Below are positions 1 to 5,648 of a stretch of DNA of 8,594 nt, piece after piece (position 1 is the first letter of the stretch; each line of letters begins with the position of its first letter). The stretch is from Micavibrio sp. UBA5703. Its GTDB lineage: Bacteria; Pseudomonadota; Alphaproteobacteria; Micavibrionales; Micavibrionaceae. The notes under the pieces are model-generated. The model had not been told where the DNA came from and did no database searches. It saw only the letters and a list, made by a program, of their open reading frames with translations. Location of the stretch: NCBI GenBank assembly GCA_002420015.1, contig DIHF01000021.1, forward strand, positions 12,799-21,392, given 5' to 3'. A program made the position numbers and the translations under genes.

Positions 1-95
1 CGTCATTGCGAGGAGGAGCGTAGCGACGACGCGGCAATCCACGGACACAAGAAAAGACTGGATTGCTTCGCATCCTGCGGACGCTCGCAATGACG
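1..95. repeat. Palindromic element, family A, copy 1 (overlaps gmhA start)
   Basis: The ends CGTCATTGCGAG (1-12) and CTCGCAATGACG (84-95) are perfect 12-base inverted repeats. A second inner pair, GCAATCC (34-40) and GGATTGC (60-66), makes a nested stem. Two more copies with the same ends lie at 2417-2502 and 3515-3599. The element may begin exactly at the window edge. Its right arm contains the ATG used as the gmhA start. Confidence 0.93.
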
Positions 96-689
96 AACAA
101 AAATAATAGCTTTGATGTTGATAGTTTCTGGAACGCGCAGGCCGCCGAACACATCGACGCCGCGCAAAAAACCTTCCAGAATCTCAAGGGCGATTTTTCC
201 CGGCTGGTCGATGTCTGCGCCGCCAGCGTGGGAAACGGCGGGAAAATTATGTTCTTCGGCAATGGCGGCAGCGCCGCCGACGCCCAGCACCTCGCAACCG
301 AACTGACTGTACGTTACGTCTCCGACCGTGCGCCGATCCCGGCCATTGCGCTTACGACCGACAGTTCGGCACTTACGGCCATCGGCAACGACATGGGATT
401 TGACAGGCTTTTCGCCCGCCAGATCGAGGCGCTTGGGCAACCCGGCGATGTTGCCATCGGAATCAGCACATCCGGGCAAAGCGCGAATGTCCTGAACGCT
501 CTTAAAACCGCACGCGATAAAAAAATTATAACCGCCGGACTGTCGGGAAAAGACGGCGGCAAAATGGCCGGGCTCTGCGATGTATTGCTGGTTGTCCCCT
601 CCCCCACCACGGCGCGCATACAGGAAATGCACATCACACTCGGGCAAATGCTCTGCGGCGCACTGGAGAAAAAATTAGGGCTGGTTTAA
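90..689 (+). CDS. gmhA: Phosphoheptose isomerase (sedoheptulose 7-phosphate isomerase), SIS domain
   Basis: GmhA converts sedoheptulose 7-phosphate to D-glycero-D-manno-heptose 7-phosphate in the cytoplasm, the first step towards the ADP-heptose used in LPS core. The product is 199 residues, the usual size for the family. The sugar-phosphate loop GNGGSAADAQHLATEL is at residues 57-72 and includes the likely catalytic Glu71. GISTSGQSANV and GKDGGKMAG follow, and RIQEMHI carries the likely catalytic His181 near the C-terminus. The ATG at 90 was chosen because the family-like sequence (FDVDSFW) begins a few residues later. The frame is open upstream to base 24, so a TTG at 63 is possible. Neither start has a convincing Shine-Dalgarno; only a weak GGA lies at 79-81. 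The start codon lies inside the right arm of a palindromic repeat, so the native leader has probably been replaced. Upstream context is outside the window. Confidence 0.93.
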   Translation: MTNKNNSFDVDSFWNAQAAEHIDAAQKTFQNLKGDFSRLVDVCAASVGNGGKIMFFGNGGSAADAQHLATELTVRYVSDRAPIPAIALTTDSSALTAIGNDMGFDRLFARQIEALGQPGDVAIGISTSGQSANVLNALKTARDKKIITAGLSGKDGGKMAGLCDVLLVVPSPTTARIQEMHITLGQMLCGALEKKLGLV

Positions 690-720
690 CGCCTTGCCCC
701 GTCATTCTCCCCACCCCCAC

Positions 721-746
721 CGTCACCCCGGCGCAAGCCGGGGTCC
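721..746. repeat. Short GC-rich palindrome, family C, copy 1
   Basis: CCCCGGC (726-732) and GCCGGGG (737-743) form a perfect 7-base stem closed by a GCAA loop (GNRA type). The flanks CGTCA and TCC are shared with the palindrome at 908-933. It lies about 30 bases after the gmhA stop. It could end or protect that transcript, but only a short TTTT (752-755) follows after a gap, so I call it a repeat rather than a terminator. Confidence 0.7.
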
Positions 747-797
747 ATGCCTTTTCACCACGAAGACATGAAGCTCACGAAGAATTTTTCTTTTGCT

Positions 798-833
798 GTC
801 ATCCTGAAGGGCCGCAGGCCCTGAAGGATCTCA
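798..833. repeat. Short palindrome, family B fragment
   Basis: GTCATCCTGAA opens the element, GGGCC (809-813) and GGCCC (817-821) form a small stem around GCA, and GGATCTCA closes it. The same opening (GTCATCC.GAA) and GGATCTCA words occur at 5131-5165 inside dxs, so this looks like the left half of that element. Confidence 0.6.
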
Positions 834-839
834 TTTTTT

Positions 840-897
840 ACGCGGAGTTCCCGAGACACAGAGAAACGAAAAAATCCGGCTCTCCGCTTCTCCGCGT
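840..897. repeat. Imperfect inverted repeat followed by T-tracts
   Basis: ACGCGGAG (840-847) and CTCCGCGT (890-897) are perfect 8-base arms around a 42-base centre. On the + strand the right arm runs into T5-C-T5 (897-907), as in an intrinsic terminator, but the loop is very long and the nearest upstream + gene ends 150 bases away. The preceding stretch, about 756-790, has the 'CACGAAG' style of another dispersed repeat. Repeat debris is the more cautious reading. Confidence 0.45.
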
Positions 898-907
898 TTT
901 TCTTTTT

Positions 908-933
908 CGTCACGCCCGCGGAGGCGGGCATCC
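908..933. repeat. Short GC-rich palindrome, family C, copy 2
   Basis: GCCCGC (914-919) and GCGGGC (924-929) form a 6-base stem around GGAG. The flanks CGTCA and ATCC match the style of the palindrome at 721-746. It sits 9 bases beyond the stop of the leftward phosphatase gene, where a terminator might lie. On that strand the stem is followed by an A-rich rather than T-rich run, which argues against intrinsic termination. Confidence 0.65.
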
Positions 934-942
934 GGTCATTTT

Positions 943-1470
943 CTACAGACCGCTCTCCAGCATCGGCCTGATAAAGAGCATATCCAAAGGCTCTGTGCTG
1001 CGATGTATATCGCCCCATCTTTCTTCTTCAAATGTCATGACCAATGCAGATCCGTGACCCAGTTTTTTCTCTACATTGTAAAAAGACAATTCCTCATGCA
1101 GGCAGGCAAACTGTGACCGGATGACATCCAGATCGGCAACGCACAAAACCGTTTCGTGTGCGGGATTCAAACCCCGCAGCGCAGCCCTTGTAAACGCATC
1201 GCGTGCGCCGTTTTTCAAAGCATCTGATTGCTTCACCTGAACCTCATTGAAAAAGCTCCTCAACCAACCTTTCCATGAACTTTCATAAACCCTGCTGACC
1301 TCATCCGCACTTTGAAGAGATTCCAGGGCCGGGGCATGCAATATCTCATCGGGCCATAAGTTCAACTCATCCTTAAGCCTGACAGCGGTGCTGGAAACCT
1401 GACGGTATCCGATACTCGTCATCCCGCTCTCGAGTTTGTGACCATGCCGCATAAAAACCAGTGTTAACAT
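943..1470 (-). CDS. Degenerate small histidine phosphatase paralogue (probably catalytically inactive)
   Basis: A 175-residue member of the histidine phosphatase (phosphoglycerate mutase-like) fold. It keeps the N-terminal RHG (Arg8, His9, in LVFMRHGHK). It is clearly a tandem copy of its upstream neighbour, sharing LTLVF.RHG, STA..LK, NLWPD.IL and the VI.SQF segment. Two residues normally needed for catalysis are changed. The Arg of the SPTKR motif in the neighbour aligns with Glu50 (APALE), and the second catalytic His aligns with Asp113 (CVADLDVI against CVTHNNVI). The frame is intact and has its own Shine-Dalgarno (AAAGGA, 7 bases before the ATG), so it is probably translated rather than a dead pseudogene. 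It starts 15 bases after the neighbour's stop, probably in the same transcript. The substrate is unknown; binding or scaffolding is possible but is inference. Confidence 0.8.
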   Translation of the reverse strand: MLTLVFMRHGHKLESGMTSIGYRQVSSTAVRLKDELNLWPDEILHAPALESLQSADEVSRVYESSWKGWLRSFFNEVQVKQSDALKNGARDAFTRAALRGLNPAHETVLCVADLDVIRSQFACLHEELSFYNVEKKLGHGSALVMTFEEERWGDIHRSTEPLDMLFIRPMLESGL

Positions 1471-1485
1471 TACGCAATCCTTTCT

Positions 1486-1992
1486 TTACTGTCTTGCCTC
1501 GGGCACGACAACCGCAACAGATTTCGGTTTTGTGTCGCGTGTTATCTCTGCCCAGCTTTTTTCATTAAACTTCATAACCAGAGCTATGCCGTAATCTATA
1601 AACGGGTATCCATCCGCAAGCGCCTGAAACTGGGATTGAATGACGTTGTTATGCGTCACGCAAAAGACGGTTTTGTGATTGCCGTCAAGCCCTGCAAAAC
1701 CTTTCCCTTCCAGGGTGAACTTTCCTCTCGATCCTTCCACCAGCAATTCCGTCTCCTGTATCTCCGGCTGTTTTCCTTCCTCGAAAGCGCGCTGGACCAG
1801 TCTTGCGCTATCCATCGTTCTTTTTGTCGGCGATGAAAGAATGACGTCAGGCCATAAATTCATCTTGCATTTAAGTTGCTGGGCTGTGCTGAGAACCTCA
1901 AATTTCCCCTTTGAAGTCAGACGGTCCACGCCCTCGGAAAATTTTTCGCCATGGCGTATAAAAACCAGTGTTAGCCCTTCTTGATCCGACAT
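1486..1992 (-). CDS. Small histidine phosphatase family protein
   Basis: A 168-residue single-domain protein of the histidine phosphatase superfamily, close in size to SixA-type phosphohistidine phosphatases. The expected catalytic set is visible: RHGE at 13-16 (His14 the phospho-acceptor), Arg58 in SSPTKRT, an acidic residue near Glu82, and His114 in CVTHNNV. There is no signal peptide or membrane segment, so it is probably cytoplasmic. The ATG at 1992 has AGGG 7 bases upstream. An in-frame ATG at 2025 is rejected because it lies upstream of the transcription start predicted from the promoter at 2017-2044. It is first in a two-gene unit with the degenerate paralogue. The substrate cannot be read from sequence; a phosphohistidine protein or small phosphoester are both possible. 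Confidence 0.85.
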   Translation of the reverse strand: MSDQEGLTLVFIRHGEKFSEGVDRLTSKGKFEVLSTAQQLKCKMNLWPDVILSSPTKRTMDSARLVQRAFEEGKQPEIQETELLVEGSRGKFTLEGKGFAGLDGNHKTVFCVTHNNVIQSQFQALADGYPFIDYGIALVMKFNEKSWAEITRDTKPKSVAVVVPEARQ

Positions 1993-2016
1993 TACGTAAC
2001 CCTTACATTTTTCCGT

Positions 2017-2044
2017 AATATACATACACCAACAAATATGTCAA
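2017..2044 (-). promoter_or_regulatory. Sigma70-type promoter for the histidine phosphatase pair
   Basis: Reading leftward, a perfect -35 TTGACA (2039-2044) is separated by 16 bases from a -10 TATATT (2017-2022). Transcription would begin near 2010, about 20 bases before the ATG at 1992. The -10 lies across the alternative upstream ATG at 2025, which therefore cannot be the main start. Confidence 0.75.
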
Positions 2045-2071
2045 TTATGTTTATAATTCCTGCTGTAATGC

Positions 2072-2100
2072 TTGAGAAATCCGGTTTTCTCACGTACAAT
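2072..2100 (+). promoter_or_regulatory. Sigma70-type promoter for xseB-ispA-dxs
   Basis: A -35 TTGAGA (2072-2077) and a -10 TACAAT (2095-2100) each differ from consensus at one base and are exactly 17 bases apart. Transcription would begin near 2107, giving a leader of about 28 bases before xseB. It is divergent from the promoter at 2017-2044, with the two -35 boxes 27 bases apart, so one bound regulator could affect both. Confidence 0.75.
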
Positions 2101-2134
2101 CCGGCGCTCTCTCAGGATACAGGAATGCCGCTAA

Positions 2135-2377
2135 ATGGCTGAAAAGAAAGCAATAAAGGATTTAGGTTTTGAGGACGCCCTGACCGAACTGGAGGGGATC
2201 GTCCGCAATCTGGAAACCGGGAATACGAAGCTTGAGGATTCCATCTCCGCCTATGAACGCGGCATGGAACTGAGAAAACACTGCGAAAAAAAGCTGAAAG
2301 ACGCGCAGGCCAAGATCGAAAAAATCACCGTCGGCAAGGACGGCTCGGTCAAAACCTCCCCGCTGGATGAAGAATAA
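2135..2377 (+). CDS. xseB: Exodeoxyribonuclease VII small subunit
   Basis: XseB is the small subunit of exonuclease VII, several copies of which bind one XseA. The complex degrades single-stranded DNA from either end into acid-soluble oligonucleotides. The 80-residue product is the usual length. It shows the characteristic helical hairpin: FEDALTELEGIVRNLETG (residues about 10-27), then LEDSISAYERGMELRKHCEKKL and an acidic/basic amphipathic helix, ending in a short polar tail. AGGA at 2121-2124, 10 bases before the ATG, supports the start. It is the first gene of the xseB-ispA-dxs unit. XseA is not in this window and must be encoded elsewhere. The 192-base gap to ispA is filled by a nested palindromic repeat. 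Confidence 0.95.
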   Translation: MAEKKAIKDLGFEDALTELEGIVRNLETGNTKLEDSISAYERGMELRKHCEKKLKDAQAKIEKITVGKDGSVKTSPLDEE

Positions 2378-2386
2378 TTTTAATGC

Positions 2387-2544
2387 AACCACAGATGAAC
2401 ACAGATGAACACAAATCGTCATTGCGAGGAGGCAACGCCGACGAAGCAATCCAAAATCTTTCTTTGTATCTTTTGGATTGCTTCGCTGCGCTCGCAATGA
2501 CGGGTATATTTTTCATCCGTGCCAATCTGTGTCTATCTGTGGTT
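2387..2544. repeat. Outer inverted repeat (CACAGAT type) in the xseB-ispA gap
   Basis: The left arm (2387-2412) begins AACCACAGATGAACACAGAT and the right arm (2519-2544) ends TCTGTGTCTATCTGTGGTT. The right arm's reverse complement matches the left arm over about 26 bases with a few mismatches. The left arm also holds a direct repeat ACAGATGAAC (2391-2400 and 2401-2410). The two arms flank a separate palindromic element at 2417-2502, so one repeat appears to have inserted into the other. Confidence 0.85.
2417..2502. repeat. Palindromic element, family A, copy 2 (nested)
   Basis: An 86-base element with ends CGTCATTGCGAG and CTCGCAATGACG and an inner arm pair AAGCAATCCAAAA (2444-2456) and TTTTGGATTGCTT (2471-2483). 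It could fold into a long hairpin in the xseB-ispA transcript and might affect RNA stability or the expression of ispA and dxs relative to xseB. No target-site duplication is evident at its edges. Confidence 0.93.
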
Positions 2545-2569
2545 AAAAAACAAAGGACAGGAATCTGAA

Positions 2570-3481
2570 ATGGCCCCATCACCCCGCGACGCGAAACCCG
2601 AGCTAAAGGTTCTGATGAACGAAACGGCCGAGGCCGTCAACCGCACGATGGATCGCCTTCTGCCTGCGGCTGAAATGGCCGAAGACCGCCTCTATGCCGC
2701 GATGCGTCACGGCGTTCTGGGCGGCGGCAAAAGGCTGCGCCCGTTTCTGGCTATTCATTGCGCCAATCTTTTTAACGTCGACACCAACCGTTCGCGGCGC
2801 GTGGCGGCGGCGATCGAATTCGTTCACTGCTACTCCCTCATCCACGACGACCTTCCGGCGATGGACGATGCGGCGCTGCGGCGCGGGCACCCGACCGTGC
2901 ACCGGGCATTCGATGAGGCCACGGCGATACTGGCAGGCGACACGCTGCTGACGCTGGCGTTTGAAATTCTCTCCGATCCCGAAACCCATCCCGACCCTTA
3001 TGTGCGCTGCGAACTGGTGAAGTCGCTGGCGCAGGCTGCGGGCGGGCACGGCATGGCGGGCGGGCAGATGCTCGACATCATCGGTGAAACGCAGGAATTC
3101 GACCTTGGCACCATCTCCCGCATGCAGCGGATGAAAACCGGCAAGCTCATGGCTTTCGCCTGCGAGTCCGGTGCCATTCTGGGCAAGGCGAGCGAACCGC
3201 ACCGCCGGGCACTGTGCAACTACGCGCATGATCTAGGCCTCGCGTTTCAGGTCACGGACGATATTCTTGACGTTGAATCCGACCCGCAGGACACCGGGAA
3301 AGATTCCGGCAAGGACGCGGCAGCTGGCAAATCAACCTTCGTTTCCACCATGGGCAAATCCGAAGCCCTTCAGCGCGCCAAGATGCTCATCAAGCAATCA
3401 TCCGCGCATCTGAAGATTTTCGAAGGCCGCGCCGAAATCCTCAAGGATCTGGCGGAGTACGTTCTGGCGCGAAGGGCATAG
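2570..3481 (+). CDS. ispA: Polyprenyl synthetase, farnesyl diphosphate synthase type
   Basis: This enzyme condenses isopentenyl diphosphate with dimethylallyl and geranyl diphosphate to give farnesyl diphosphate, the precursor of undecaprenyl phosphate, quinone side chains and hopanoids. The product is 303 residues. GGGKRLRPF (51-59) is the conserved diphosphate-binding region. The first aspartate-rich motif, DDLPAMDD (93-100), has the bacterial DDx4D form, followed by LRRGHPT. The second is DDILD (230-234). YSLIHDD before the first motif resembles E. coli IspA and favours a C15 product, although some alphaproteobacterial relatives make C20. The ATG at 2570 is chosen because AGGA lies 7 bases upstream; a GTG at 2519 in frame would begin inside the repeat arm. 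It ends 3 bases before dxs, so the two are almost certainly co-translated. Confidence 0.93.
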   Translation: MAPSPRDAKPELKVLMNETAEAVNRTMDRLLPAAEMAEDRLYAAMRHGVLGGGKRLRPFLAIHCANLFNVDTNRSRRVAAAIEFVHCYSLIHDDLPAMDDAALRRGHPTVHRAFDEATAILAGDTLLTLAFEILSDPETHPDPYVRCELVKSLAQAAGGHGMAGGQMLDIIGETQEFDLGTISRMQRMKTGKLMAFACESGAILGKASEPHRRALCNYAHDLGLAFQVTDDILDVESDPQDTGKDSGKDAAAGKSTFVSTMGKSEALQRAKMLIKQSSAHLKIFEGRAEILKDLAEYVLARRA

Positions 3482-3484
3482 ACT

Positions 3485-5578
3485 ATGGCGCGGCCACAGG
3501 AAAAACAGAAGGAACGTCATTGCGAGGAGGCAAAGCCGACGAAGCAATCCAGTAACACTGGAACCTCTTCTGGATTGCCTCGCTCCGCTCGCAATGACGG
3601 GAAAACCAACACCCCCCTGCTCGACCGCGTCAACATTCCGGCCGATTTGAAATCCTTCGGCGATGACGATCTCAAAATTCTTGCAGATGAACTGCGCCGC
3701 GAAACCATCGCCGCCGTGTCCAAAACCGGCGGGCATCTCGGCGCGGGGCTGGGCGTGGTCGAACTGACCGTGGCCATTCATTCCGTTTTCAACACACCCG
3801 AAGACCGCCTGATCTGGGATGTCGGGCACCAGTGCTACCCGCATAAAATCCTCACGGGCCGCCGCGACCGCATCCACACCCTGCGCCAGGGCGGCGGGCT
3901 GTCCGGCTTTACCAAACGCAACGAAAGTCCATACGACCCCTTCGGCGCGGCGCACAGCTCCACATCAATTTCCGCAGGCCTCGGCATGGCGGTGGCGCGG
4001 GACTTATCCGAGGGCGACAACAACATCATCTGCGTGATCGGCGACGGCGCGATGAGCGCAGGCATGGCTTATGAGGCCATGAACAACGCAGGCGCGATGA
4101 AATCCCGCCTGATCGTCATTCTGAACGACAATGAAATGTCGATCGCCCCGCCTGTGGGTGCGTTCGCTGGTTATCTCTCAAGACTGGTATCATCAAAGCC
4201 CTACATCTCCGCACGCGAGATCGGAAAGCGCATCACGGAATACCTGCCCTCCCCGATCCGCTTCGCCGCCAAACGCGCCGAAGAAAGCGCGCGCATGGCG
4301 TTTTCCTACAAGCACGGCGAGGCCGGTACGCTGTTCGAGGAAATGGGCTTTTACTATATCGGCCCGGTGGACGGGCATAATCTCGACCACCTGCTGCCGA
4401 TTCTGCGCAACGTGAAGGCCGCCCACCACGAAGGCCCGGTCATCATCCACGCCATCACCAAAAAAGGCTACGGCTACGGCCCGGCGGAAAACGCCGCCGA
4501 TAAAATGCACGGTGTGCGCAAATTCGACGTCATCACCGGCGATCAGGTCAAAAGCACCCCCGGCGCGCCCGGCTATACAAAAGTCTTCGCGCAATCCCTT
4601 ATCGACGAAGCGCGCCGCGATGAAAAAATTATCGGCATCACCGCCGCCATGCCGGATGGCACCGGGATGGATCTGTTCGCCAATGCCTTCCCCGAACGCA
4701 CATTCGACGTCGGCATCGCCGAGCAGCACGCCGTGACCTTTGCCGCAGGCCTCGCCGCCGAAGGCTTCAAGCCGTTTTGCGCCATCTACTCGACGTTTTT
4801 ACAACGCGCCTACGACCAGGTCGTGCACGACGTAGCCATCCAGAATCTTCCCGTACGTTTTGCCATCGACCGCGCCGGGCTTGTGGGCGCGGACGGCCAG
4901 ACCCATGCGGGCAGCTTCGATATCGCCTATCTCGGCTGCCTTCCGAATTTTGTTCTCATGGCCGCCGCCGACGAAGCCGAGCTTGTGAATATGGTCGCCA
5001 CCGCCGCCGCCTACGACAAAGGCCCCATTGCATTTAGGTATCCACGCGGCGAAGGCACCGGCGTGCCCCTGCCCGAACGCGGCGAAATCCTTGAAATCGG
5101 CAAGGGGCGGATTGTTTACTCCACTTCCCTGTCATCCCGAACGCCGCAGGCGGAGGGATCTCAAGACAATCGTGAGATTTCTCCCCCGGCTCAAGGCCGG
5201 GGTCGAAATGACATCAAAGGCGACATCGCCATCCTCTCCTACGGCGCGCGCTTGCCCGAAGCGCTCAAGGCCGCAAAAATTCTCGAGCAACAAAAACGCT
5301 CCGTCACCGTCGCCGATGCGCGCTTCGCCAAACCGCTCGACGAAGACCTCATCCGCTCGCTCGCGCAAAACCACACCACGCTCATCACCATCGAAGAAGG
5401 CGCTATCGGCGGTTTCGGTTCCTTCGTGCTGGAGTTCCTCAGCCGCAAAAACCTGCTCGGCCCCTGCCGCGTCAAAACGATGCACCTGCCCGACATCTTC
5501 CAGGACCACCACACCCCCGCCGACCAATACGAAGAAGCAGAACTTACCGCGAAACACATCGCCGCCGCCGCGACCTAA
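3485..5578 (+). CDS. dxs: 1-deoxy-D-xylulose-5-phosphate synthase with two in-frame repeat insertions
   Basis: Dxs joins pyruvate and glyceraldehyde 3-phosphate, using thiamine diphosphate and Mg2+, to form DXP. This is the entry step of the MEP isoprenoid pathway. Visible motifs are KTGGHLGAGLGVVEL near residues 80-94, GHQCYPHK, the ThDP/metal motif GDGAMSAG (from 186) with LNDNEMSI, the catalytic Glu413 in GIAEQHAV, and DRAGLVGADGQTHAG. The protein is 697 residues, whereas Dxs is usually about 620-645. The excess is explained by two palindromic elements translated in frame: residues 11-39 just before the family start (TPLLDRV), and residues 549-576 in the linker before the C-terminal transketolase-like domain. 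Without them it would be about 641. The ATG at 3485 has GAAGGG 8 bases upstream, and the ATG in the first element is out of frame. No stop or frameshift is seen, so the gene looks functional. Confidence 0.95.
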   Translation: MARPQEKQKERHCEEAKPTKQSSNTGTSSGLPRSARNDGKTNTPLLDRVNIPADLKSFGDDDLKILADELRRETIAAVSKTGGHLGAGLGVVELTVAIHSVFNTPEDRLIWDVGHQCYPHKILTGRRDRIHTLRQGGGLSGFTKRNESPYDPFGAAHSSTSISAGLGMAVARDLSEGDNNIICVIGDGAMSAGMAYEAMNNAGAMKSRLIVILNDNEMSIAPPVGAFAGYLSRLVSSKPYISAREIGKRITEYLPSPIRFAAKRAEESARMAFSYKHGEAGTLFEEMGFYYIGPVDGHNLDHLLPILRNVKAAHHEGPVIIHAITKKGYGYGPAENAADKMHGVRKFDVITGDQVKSTPGAPGYTKVFAQSLIDEARRDEKIIGITAAMPDGTGMDLFANAFPERTFDVGIAEQHAVTFAAGLAAEGFKPFCAIYSTFLQRAYDQVVHDVAIQNLPVRFAIDRAGLVGADGQTHAGSFDIAYLGCLPNFVLMAAADEAELVNMVATAAAYDKGPIAFRYPRGEGTGVPLPERGEILEIGKGRIVYSTSLSSRTPQAEGSQDNREISPPAQGRGRNDIKGDIAILSYGARLPEALKAAKILEQQKRSVTVADARFAKPLDEDLIRSLAQNHTTLITIEEGAIGGFGSFVLEFLSRKNLLGPCRVKTMHLPDIFQDHHTPADQYEEAELTAKHIAAAAT
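3515..3599. repeat. Palindromic element, family A, copy 3 (inside dxs)
   Basis: An 85-base copy with the same 12-base ends as 1-95 and 2417-2502, and an inner pair GCAATCCAG (3543-3551) and CTGGATTGC (3570-3578). It is read as residues 11-39 of Dxs (RHCEEAKPTKQSS...LPRSARND). GGAA stands immediately before the left end and immediately after the right end, which may be a short target duplication or chance. Confidence 0.95.
5131..5212. repeat. Palindromic element, family B, inside dxs
   Basis: An 82-base element bounded by GTCAT (5131-5135) and ATGAC (5208-5212). It holds an ATCTCA/TGAGAT pair (5158-5163, 5173-5178) and a CCCCGGC...GGCCGGGG stem at about 5184-5202. The left part shares GTCATCC.GAA and GGATCTCA with 798-833; the right part resembles the GC stem at 721-746. 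It encodes Dxs residues 549-576, where homologues usually have a short loop. Confidence 0.85.
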
Positions 5579-5648
5579 GCTCAGAACTCGTCAAATTGAG
5601 ATAGAAGATGATGCAGCAGCTTTCTTTGTAGATGGGTGCGTCTCTATC

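Noticed and set aside
3..647. A 214-codon open frame antisense to gmhA
   Set aside because: gmhA has clear motifs and the antisense product has no recognisable pattern. Long antisense frames are common opposite GC-rich genes; those at 2603-3229 and 4193-4729 are rejected for the same reason.
2391..2410. Direct repeat ACAGATGAAC as a possible CRISPR or iteron start
   Set aside because: There are only two immediately adjacent copies, no spacers, and the stretch is one arm of a dispersed inverted repeat.
3594..3596. ATG in the repeat inside dxs as an alternative dxs start, as happens in gmhA
   Set aside because: It is out of frame with dxs (the frame reads AAT GAC), and the start at 3485 has a good ribosome binding site.
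3511..3603. GGAA on both sides of the dxs element as a target-site duplication
   Set aside because: Only four bases, not seen at the other copies, and element plus duplication (89 bases) would not keep the frame. Recorded as possible chance.
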